Shown here: one piece after another, positions 34,168 to 40,969 of the stretch
How the letters are laid out: every line of letters begins with the position of its first letter
Position numbering within the stretch: position 1 is the stretch's first letter
Assembly: GCA_026389315.1 (NCBI GenBank)
Contig: JAPLIC010000068.1
Coordinates: forward strand, 1-40,969
Direction: 5' to 3'
Origin: Cyanobacteriota bacterium
GTDB lineage: Bacteria; Cyanobacteriota; Cyanobacteriia; PCC-6307; Cyanobiaceae
Length of the DNA: 40,969 bases
Position numbers and translations under genes: made by a program
The notes under the pieces: model-generated
Databases searched by the model: none
Seen by the model: only the letters and a program-made list of their open reading frames with translations
What the model was told of the DNA's origin: nothing

Positions 34168-37100
34168 AAACCAGATGGATCAGTGAATACAATTGGATTG
34201 TTTCGAACGAAAAGATAGCCTTGAAGCGAGTCCTCTAGTCCGGCAGGATCACAACTTGTCCATCTGCCGAGCCAGGGCGCATAGTGCCGTGCGCCATGAT
34301 AAAAGAATCCGCTCTCCTCGTCTTGCTCCTTCCCCGTATACCGATACCGCTTCGCCGTCTCTGTCTGGCTGCGTACTGCCTGGTAAGTTGAACTGCCGTA
34401 GGGCGCGTACTCCTCGTAGGAAATGATCTGCGCCAGCTCATCCAATTCCAGACTTGCCGATCCGAGGTTGTTGCCGAACTGGTAGCGGATCAGCAATAGC
34501 GGATCACTTGGGTCCAGTGTCCTAGGGACGGTGCGCGTCTCCACCAGAGCAATGCGCTGCTTGTCGTCCATCACGTGAAGAGATTCGCGTTCCAGCTCGA
34601 GTGTGCTGCCGTCAGCTTGGTACTCGCGATAAACTTCGAAACCGCCGAGGTAGATGCGTTCCTCCTTCTTGGTCGCCGCATCGAGAGCATTTGACTGCCG
34701 GTCGGTGACCTTGCGAATGCGCTGGCCAGAAGCGTCGTAAACGTAGTAGGTGGTTTCAGGTGTGCCGCCGTTGTTCACCACCTGCCGGGCCGTGGCCAGG
34801 AGGTGGTCACGGTAGTCCCAGAGCATCAAAGGCAAGTGGGCCATCCGCGTCATGTTTCCGTGGTCATCGTGACCGTTAACTTCCGGCTGCGGGGTAGTCC
34901 CTGCAGGATTCAGTGTGGTGCGGGTCAGGCGGTTGCTGGTCTTTGGTGCCGTACCAGTGCCAGCTTCGATGAGGCTGGGCTCCAAGTAGTCATAAGCACG
35001 CGTCCAACCAGGATGTACCGGATCACTGCCACGATGCTGCATCTGCAGAAAGTTGCCAACGGCGTCATACACATAGCGCTCGATGTAAGTGCCCATGGCC
35101 TGGCCATTGCCGGGATGGTCGAGCCGGGTGTGGAATGTGTTGAAAGCGTCGGGTGCCGTGGGCGGATTCTTTTGCTGGTTTGCGTTCTGACCCAGATGTT
35201 CGCGGCCACTGGCCTGGATCAGCCGGTAGAGGGCGTCGTAGGTGTAGTCATTGCTGGGTTCAACCCGTTGGTTGGCGAAGAAGATGATCTGCTGCGCGTC
35301 ATCCTGGATGTGGGTGATGTTGCCGGCGGGATCGTAGGTGTAGTGGAGGTTTTGGACATACCTGCCCGGCCAGGCTGGATCCGGCTGCTGGGGATCATCG
35401 CCGATGAAGTCTGAGGCTCGGCGTCTTGTCTGGAGCTGAGTGAGCCGGAAGGTTAGAGGGTCATAGATGTAAGCGGTGCTAGCCCCGTTCTTGTAGTCGA
35501 TCCGCTGCCGCTGGCCCTTGGCGTCGTAGTCGATGTCGGCCACACCCACCGGCGACGGTACGTCACCTGCTGGATCGAGCAACGAGGTGGGCTCGGCGGC
35601 GCCTTCCAGCCACACATCTAGCCGCTCCAGCAGGTTGGCCTCGTTGAACACCGGCTGGATCACATTGATCCTGTTGGGGTGCCCGGGCCGTATGAAGCTG
35701 CTATGAGGCGCCACGGATTGGATCGCGCGATTGAGGGCGTCGTAGCGGGTGCTGCTCTCGAAAGTTTCGGCATCAAGTTGGGGCTGGGGGTTTGCCCCCC
35801 AGTCGGGAATCTCCTTGTAGTGAGAGATCAACTGGCGGCTGCTGCACAACAGGTTGCCCTTGAAGTCGTAGGCCAGCGACGGCGTGCCACCGGCAGCGAG
35901 CCTGGCGTTGGTGGCGATCCCGGCGGAATCGGAATTCCGGTGGATGCGGGTGCGCAGGTTGAGCGCCTCGCCATTGGCCAGGGCCTCGCCATAGTCGATC
36001 TTGTCCACCAGCAGCCCCCTCGGGTTGGCCGGATTTCGCGTGCGTGGATCCGATTCCGCCGAGCTGCCCCGCACGTATTGGTTGAGCGGTCGACGCAACG
36101 CGTCGTAGGTGGTGGTGAAGTTGTGCCCCCGGCTGTCCCACGCCCGGATGGGCTTGCCGGCCACGTCGTTGAGCATCCAGCGCCCCCCAGCTTCCATGCT
36201 GAGCTGGTGGATACGGTTGCCCAGCATGTCGTAGGCGTAGCGCATCACAATTCGGCCAAGTGGATCATCGACCACGACCGGGTTGCCGGAAGAGTCTCGC
36301 GCCTCTGTATGCGTGATGGCATCGCGTACGGCGCGCTGGTTTCCTTCGATGTCGAGCTCCACACGGGTAGCGAAGCTCTCCTCGGTTCCGTCGAGGGCGT
36401 GGCCAGCGCAGACGAGACGATTGCGTGCCACGGTCAGGAACGGTCGGCCCAGGGCATCGAAGTGGGCTGTGGTTGGTGTGTCGGCGTGGGCAGCGGCGCA
36501 CTGGGCGGCTCTCTGCCCATCCGGCCCCAACCCACCGCCGATGCGTTCCGCGTGCCAGGTCTGCCAAGTCAGGGGCTGCGTCTTGAAGTATCCGGCCACA
36601 TAGCCGCCGATGTCGGGGTCGATACGCGGATCACCGGTTTGCGCGTTGCGGGCGGCGCAGGTGTCGTTGACGTCGTAGGTGGTCTGCTGCCAGGAGTTGA
36701 AGAGGACCTTCTCGTAGGTGTGGTTCGGGTGCAGCGTGGCGGTGACGCGCTCGGCCGGGTCGTAGAACAGCACCGGGCTGACGCCCTGGATCACGCCGAA
36801 CTCGAAGCCCTGCGTGGCCGAGAAGAAGGGCTCGTAATGCCGCACAGGCTTGCCCTTGTTGTTGAACACTGTCCAGCCACTGCCCACCCAGCGGGGATTG
36901 AGCTGAGCTGAAGAGGAATCGAGCGGATCCAGCCGGCCGGGTTCGGCCTGGATCTTCTTCTGAATCTCACGGCCGAAGCCATCGGAATAGCTGAAGCTCA
37001 GCTGCAGCCGGCTCTCCTGCCCCGCCGCCAGATCACTCACGTGGGTTTCGCGGTCGATGGTGGCCGCCACGGCGGGTTGCCACTTGGATGGATCCCCAGA

Positions 37101-40100
37101 ATTGGCGGCTTGGGTTACCCAGAACCGATCCAGGTCGTAGACGATGCGGCTGGTGGCTTCTGCCAGCAGATCGCGAGAGTTGGTGGTGGCCTGGCTTCGC
37201 TTCGGGTCCGCGGGGTTCGCTTCCACCGGAGCGGAGAAAAAGGCATCCAACTCGCTCTGGCTTGGATCTGGCATGAAACCCAACAGAGAATCACCTTCCA
37301 CAGGTGCCGGTGCCGCCTTGCCCATCACCGCCGTGCCCACCACCATCCCGAGCAGATCGAAGGCCACCTCGCTGCGGTTGCGGTTGGGATCGCTCACCAA
37401 CCGCGGCTGCAGCACCCGGTAGTCATTGGCATCCACCGTGATGCGGTTGTTCATCGGATCCCTGGTCTCCGCCATCAGCAGATCCAGGGCGTCGTGGTCA
37501 ACCACTGCCGACTGGCCGAAGGAATCACGGATTCGGCGGGGCAGGAAGAAGTGCCCGCGCGCTTGCGCGAGCTCCGTGGCCGGAGGGTCCGCCTGGCCAG
37601 AGGAGAAGAAGCTGCGGCCGGAGGGCAGCCACCAGTGCCCATTGCCGTCCAGGTCCACATAACCTCCCTGATCGCCACCCAGCCCCCCCAGCACCGTGGC
37701 GCGATCTGCGCTGGGCAGCAGCGCCTGCGCCGGCTGATTGGCGCCGGGGCTCCGCTGGTAGACCTGTTCCAGGAGCCCTGGGGTGAAGGCCAGCTTGTAG
37801 CTCTCGCCAGGCAGGGCCAGGGATTCCTGCTGCCCCAGCAGCAGGAGCTGGTTGGTATTTCCCGCCGCCGTGCCCATGTCGTTGGGGCGGTAGAGGGTGC
37901 GGAGATGCTCTATCGGGCGCCGACGGCGGCTGCCGCTGGCAGTGGCTTCGTAGGCCACGTCTGGCGCGTTGAACCGTTGCTGCAGTGTGCCGGGAGAGGC
38001 AGGATTGGGCTCGACGAAATCCCCTGGCTGGTAGCGCCCCGCCAGACCGCTGGGCGTGTAACCCGTGAGTTCGTAGGTGATCGCCTCGCAAGGCAGTGGC
38101 GTGCGGTGCTGATCGGTGGCCTCGATCGCGTTGGTGAACCGGTTTTCCGTATAGGTGATCAGCGTGGTGGTCTGCCGCTTTTGGTCCCAGATTTCGCTAA
38201 GGGGGGAGTTGCGGCGGCCATAGCCCACGGCTGCCTGCTTGCGAACGTTGCCGTAGGCATCCACCTCCAGGGTGAGGGCGTGCTGGAGGCGGGGATCGGC
38301 CGGATTGCGCTCGTAGTGAACGGTGAGCGCTTCGCGGGGGTGGCTGAAGAACACCGCATGGCGATTCCTGCCCTGCGGCTGCAGCACGCGGATGCTGAAA
38401 TTCTGCTCGCTCACCGTGTAGGGCGTACGGGCCCGCTCGATCTCCGCTGCCGTGGCGCCGGCGTGATCGGCGTCGTCGGTATACACCTCCTGGCACAGCA
38501 TCATCCCCTTGAAGGCGCGGCAGGCCTCCCGTTCTTCCACCACTGAAAGCCCCTCAGGCAGCAGGGTGTCGGGCAGGAGCTGATCCGCGATCTGCTCGGG
38601 CGTGAGGCCGGGCTCCCGGTAGTACTCGCTGGCGTACTGGCGCGATACCCGCTCCTGGCCCAACCACACCCCTGTGTGAAACCAGGTCTTGGTGTGCACC
38701 GGAGGCTGGGTGTGGGCCGCCTCTTCGTTCAGAAAGCCGCTGGCGGCATTGGCCTGTCCGGCCACCGCATCGAGGCGCTCTGTATCCCATTGCTCCACCA
38801 TCCCGAAACCGCGAAATTCTCGCTCCTCACCATCAAAAAATCCGTGGTGATAGGCATAACGGCTCACGAAGCGATTACGGCTGATGTGGTCGATCGTTTC
38901 CACCCGCTCCACCACATGCACTGGGAACGGCAACCGGGTGATCCAGTGCTTGCCGTTGAGCTTGTCCTCCAGGTAGAAGCGCAAGGAGGAGCAGTACTGC
39001 ACCCGCGTTTCGGCGCCCAGGTTGTTGATGCTGGTGATGAGCAGGTGGGGCTTGCCCTCCGCCATCAGCGGCACGCAGCGCATCTGGCGACCGCTGTCGC
39101 CCGCTAGGGGCGATGACCACACCAGGCAGGCGGTGCCATTGCCCAGCAGATCCACGGTGGTGACCTGGGCCGAGTTGTGAACCGGCGGGAACACCCTCAG
39201 GGGCACCGCTTCACTCCAACCGTTTCCCGCCTGGTTGAAATAGATCCGTACACCCTCGCTATGTAGATAAATCAGATCGGTGCTGCCGCTGCCATCGATA
39301 TCGGCTAGCAAAAGGCGTTTTGGATCAAACAGCTCGGGATGGTCGAACAGGGGCGGGTTGTCCATCGACACCTTCGCCCCGAAGCGCCCGTAGCCCAGAT
39401 TCGGCCAGTAGCAGATCTCGCGGCCGTGCACGCCGGCCCGGATACGAACCACATCCGCCTGCCCATCGCCGCTCATGTCGGCCAGGTGGATGCTTTCGGT
39501 TCCATCGGCGAACACCACCCGCGGCCCCTTCTCCTCATCCCACGGCAGCGGCAGCCGTTGGGCAGCCTCAAACCCCTGCTCCTCCAGGGAGCGGTGCCAT
39601 ACGAACACATCGCCCTCGCTGATCAGCAGATCGGCATGGCCGTCGCCATCGAGATCGATAAAGCGCAGGTTGGGGTCGCTGAAGTTGACGTTCGGCAGCT
39701 GGCGGAACGGGCGGAAGGGCTGCCAGCCCTCGGCGCCGTCGTGTTCATAGAGGCCGGGCAGCGGGCCGCTGAACGTCACCACATCCGGCAGGCCATCGCC
39801 GGCCAGATCAAGGATCTGGGCCCCGGCCGCCAGGCTCGCATTTGGCTGGCTGGCTACTGTTTCCAGGGCGGCAAAGGTGGCCACATCGGCCTGGGCATCG
39901 GCCCGCAGCCGCTGGCTCACCGGACTGAGGTTGCGCTTGTAGAACCACGCCCCCGCCTGTTCCGTGAGGATGCCCGGTAGGCCCTCACCATGCAGATCCA
40001 CCCAGCGGTAGCTGCTGCCATCGAGGCCGATCGGCAGGTTTTCGAGGCTGGCGGGATCCAAAACTTCCACGTCCTCGCCGAGGATGGGTTGGCTGTAGCG

Positions 40101-40969
40101 GAACAACAGCGGTGGCAGCTTTTTGGTGGTCGGGGTACCGCTCTCCTGTTTCCAGCCCCGTTGCACCACCTGGCTGATGAAGCTGTAGACGGGCTTGCTG
40201 GCGATGGTGGGGGCAATCTCGTCGTCGTAAACGAACTCGGTGCTTCTCACCACGCCCTCATAGCCCTTCTGGAATGGCCGATCGGCTGTGGCGGCCTGAT
40301 CAGGAATGTGGTGCAGCATCAGCACCCGCTCGCAGCGACGGCAGGTGCGCACCTCAAAGCCGCTGCGGTAACTCGAGAACGCATCCGGGCGATAGAACCA
40401 CGGCTGCTCCCCCGTTCCGGTGGGGTCGTCCGTGTTCAGCTCGCCGTAGTCGAAGCGCACCTCAAACAGCCAATCGGAGTCGGTGTCGCTCGGCGCCTGA
40501 GGCAGATTCGCTAAGCGCCGCGGGCGCTGGCCCTGGGGATCGAGCAGCGGCCTGCGGTTGCGGTAAAGGATGCGCTGGAGGTAGCGCTGGGCGGTGCGAG
40601 CCGGCGCGTTTCTTGCCCCCCGGTTGCGCTGATGAGCCGCCCGGAATGGATCATCCTGGCCGGGCCGCAGCGTGGCGGTGCCGTCTTCCGCCTTGTAGAG
40701 ATAGCGGATGCCGTTGCCCTTGTCGTCGCGACTTTCGCAGATCAGCCAGCTGAAGATCCGTTGCGGATCATCGGGATCGGCGATGCGGCTGTTGGCATCG
40801 GCGCCGTAGATCGTGAGGATGTTGTCCCTGGAAATCGAGCGCCAGTGCACATCGGCCCGCTGCTCGGCCTCAGGACGGGGGTCTGAGCTGGTGGGGATCC
40901 ACTGCCAGCGCTCAATGCGGGCGAACAAACCCTCGATGCGGGGACGGTAACGGCGCACCCGGTAGCCGT
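33183..40969 (-). CDS. Fused TcB-TcC component of a Tc toxin (SpvB/RHS protein), N-terminus beyond window
   Basis: About 2595 residues are visible, open to the window edge. In order: end of the SpvB domain (HWRSISRDNILTIYGADANS, SRIADPDDPQRIFSWLICES); an FG-GAP/VCBS beta-propeller (FIDLDGDGHADLLISEGDVF; LADIDGSGSTDLIYL); the TcdB middle domains with INNLGAETRVQYCSSLRFYL and FFDGEEREFRGFGMVEQWDT; many RHS/YD repeats; and the RHS core end GRWTSCDPAGLEDSLQGYLF, VRNNPIVFTDPSGF. In Tc complexes this part forms a hollow cocoon, self-cleaves at the conserved Asp-containing core end and releases the C-terminal tip into the TcA channel. TcB and TcC are one chain here. The tip is described separately. 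The promoter and start lie to the right of the window. Confidence 0.93.
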   Translation of the reverse strand, partial: GYRVRRYRPRIEGLFARIERWQWIPTSSDPRPEAEQRADVHWRSISRDNILTIYGADANSRIADPDDPQRIFSWLICESRDDKGNGIRYLYKAEDGTATLRPGQDDPFRAAHQRNRGARNAPARTAQRYLQRILYRNRRPLLDPQGQRPRRLANLPQAPSDTDSDWLFEVRFDYGELNTDDPTGTGEQPWFYRPDAFSSYRSGFEVRTCRRCERVLMLHHIPDQAATADRPFQKGYEGVVRSTEFVYDDEIAPTIASKPVYSFISQVVQRGWKQESGTPTTKKLPPLLFRYSQPILGEDVEVLDPASLENLPIGLDGSSYRWVDLHGEGLPGILTEQAGAWFYKRNLSPVSQRLRADAQADVATFAALETVASQPNASLAAGAQILDLAGDGLPDVVTFSGPLPGLYEHDGAEGWQPFRPFRQLPNVNFSDPNLRFIDLDGDGHADLLISEGDVFVWHRSLEEQGFEAAQRLPLPWDEEKGPRVVFADGTESIHLADMSGDGQADVVRIRAGVHGREICYWPNLGYGRFGAKVSMDNPPLFDHPELFDPKRLLLADIDGSGSTDLIYLHSEGVRIYFNQAGNGWSEAVPLRVFPPVHNSAQVTTVDLLGNGTACLVWSSPLAGDSGRQMRCVPLMAEGKPHLLITSINNLGAETRVQYCSSLRFYLEDKLNGKHWITRLPFPVHVVERVETIDHISRNRFVSRYAYHHGFFDGEEREFRGFGMVEQWDTERLDAVAGQANAASGFLNEEAAHTQPPVHTKTWFHTGVWLGQERVSRQYASEYYREPGLTPEQIADQLLPDTLLPEGLSVVEEREACRAFKGMMLCQEVYTDDADHAGATAAEIERARTPYTVSEQNFSIRVLQPQGRNRHAVFFSHPREALTVHYERNPADPRLQHALTLEVDAYGNVRKQAAVGYGRRNSPLSEIWDQKRQTTTLITYTENRFTNAIEATDQHRTPLPCEAITYELTGYTPSGLAGRYQPGDFVEPNPASPGTLQQRFNAPDVAYEATASGSRRRRPIEHLRTLYRPNDMGTAAGNTNQLLLLGQQESLALPGESYKLAFTPGLLEQVYQRSPGANQPAQALLPSADRATVLGGLGGDQGGYVDLDGNGHWWLPSGRSFFSSGQADPPATELAQARGHFFLPRRIRDSFGQSAVVDHDALDLLMAETRDPMNNRITVDANDYRVLQPRLVSDPNRNRSEVAFDLLGMVVGTAVMGKAAPAPVEGDSLLGFMPDPSQSELDAFFSAPVEANPADPKRSQATTNSRDLLAEATSRIVYDLDRFWVTQAANSGDPSKWQPAVAATIDRETHVSDLAAGQESRLQLSFSYSDGFGREIQKKIQAEPGRLDPLDSSSAQLNPRWVGSGWTVFNNKGKPVRHYEPFFSATQGFEFGVIQGVSPVLFYDPAERVTATLHPNHTYEKVLFNSWQQTTYDVNDTCAARNAQTGDPRIDPDIGGYVAGYFKTQPLTWQTWHAERIGGGLGPDGQRAAQCAAAHADTPTTAHFDALGRPFLTVARNRLVCAGHALDGTEESFATRVELDIEGNQRAVRDAITHTEARDSSGNPVVVDDPLGRIVMRYAYDMLGNRIHQLSMEAGGRWMLNDVAGKPIRAWDSRGHNFTTTYDALRRPLNQYVRGSSAESDPRTRNPANPRGLLVDKIDYGEALANGEALNLRTRIHRNSDSAGIATNARLAAGGTPSLAYDFKGNLLCSSRQLISHYKEIPDWGANPQPQLDAETFESSTRYDALNRAIQSVAPHSSFIRPGHPNRINVIQPVFNEANLLERLDVWLEGAAEPTSLLDPAGDVPSPVGVADIDYDAKGQRQRIDYKNGASTAYIYDPLTFRLTQLQTRRRASDFIGDDPQQPDPAWPGRYVQNLHYTYDPAGNITHIQDDAQQIIFFANQRVEPSNDYTYDALYRLIQASGREHLGQNANQQKNPPTAPDAFNTFHTRLDHPGNGQAMGTYIERYVYDAVGNFLQMQHRGSDPVHPGWTRAYDYLEPSLIEAGTGTAPKTSNRLTRTTLNPAGTTPQPEVNGHDDHGNMTRMAHLPLMLWDYRDHLLATARQVVNNGGTPETTYYVYDASGQRIRKVTDRQSNALDAATKKEERIYLGGFEVYREYQADGSTLELERESLHVMDDKQRIALVETRTVPRTLDPSDPLLLIRYQFGNNLGSASLELDELAQIISYEEYAPYGSSTYQAVRSQTETAKRYRYTGKEQDEESGFFYHGARHYAPWLGRWTSCDPAGLEDSLQGYLFVRNNPIVFTDPSGFATKLSDSFWEGVRGRVYEMAKSSVKTIALNALTAGAYGAHEMAKALVDAYNEGGGGASGALNAVNSLNPMNTLLTQGWLANEEAGQAVFLNRIGDVEGAQAHAQKSGEAFINYTKGAVELGAVAAGGVQFARSLKVPGTYQGPKGTAAQPKQTPSSSAPPPTEPATPSASLPAEPAVPSTSAPAKPAAGAPKSKWQILKKITEKHNATADRLSSELNKLGTKSRHAGNETIKSADGKSVRGTEGTATTRKPDVVAETNNGASNTGIEVKTSEAPGTVAKAVDQLANEASFEGKGFFDGKPWTTGEGSGVVYTPYGELQIFSANTWKN

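Noticed and set aside
35679..36911. Long plus-strand frames opposite the RHS region (also 37041-38546)
   Set aside because: Repetitive shadow of the YD repeats on the coding strand; no start signals or domains.
1..40969. tRNA, rRNA and CRISPR arrays
   Set aside because: I looked for cloverleaf-like segments and regularly spaced repeats between genes and found none I could support.

Overview
The window looks like the chromosome of a high-GC picocyanobacterium (Cyanobium/Synechococcus type). The left end carries a cyanobacterial housekeeping set: gatB, a DEAD-box helicase, tpiA, an S4 protein, a small DUF6447-type protein and a DUF3386 protein. Two PEP-CTERM-like exported proteins fit the same assignment. 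The genus is an inference, because there is no rRNA or other marker gene here.

Layout. (1) 1-8.9 kb: housekeeping and conserved cyanobacterial genes, two PEP-CTERM proteins (the second at 9.3-10.2 kb) and a vanadium-haloperoxidase-like PAP2 protein. (2) 9.2-18.4 kb: an accessory strip dense in toxin-antitoxin material, mostly decayed. It holds the tail of a lost vapC, an intact vapBC flanked by an imperfect 53-bp duplication, two hicB antitoxin genes each with a destroyed hicA, a HigA/ImmA-type gene broken by frameshifts, and an RHH antitoxin whose RelE-like toxin has a stop and a frameshift. A truncated IS256-type transposase, a cupin, a PPOX-type flavoprotein and small membrane proteins lie among them. 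(3) 18.7-41.0 kb, all on the minus strand: a Tc-type (ABC) toxin locus. In transcription order it has a fused TcB-TcC protein (SpvB / VCBS / TcdB-mid / RHS core, N-terminus beyond the window edge) with a swapped-in-looking AT-richer C-terminal tip, then a small ORF, a small membrane protein, a two-TM coiled-coil protein cut by an IS1182-type element, a second and frameshifted copy of the membrane protein, and finally a 3541-residue TcA homologue.

How it fits together. By homology to Photorhabdus/Xenorhabdus Tc toxins, the TcA homologue would form the pentameric receptor-binding and pore-forming syringe. The TcB-TcC homologue would form the cocoon that carries and releases the C-terminal tip. 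The tip has D...E-x-K residues compatible with a PD-(D/E)XK nuclease fold (inference). TcA and the visible part of TcB-TcC are open over their full length, while every accessory gene between them shows damage or an insertion. The toxin genes therefore appear to be under selection, or the accessory part was broken recently. A Tc locus in a picocyanobacterial chromosome is the most interesting content of the window.
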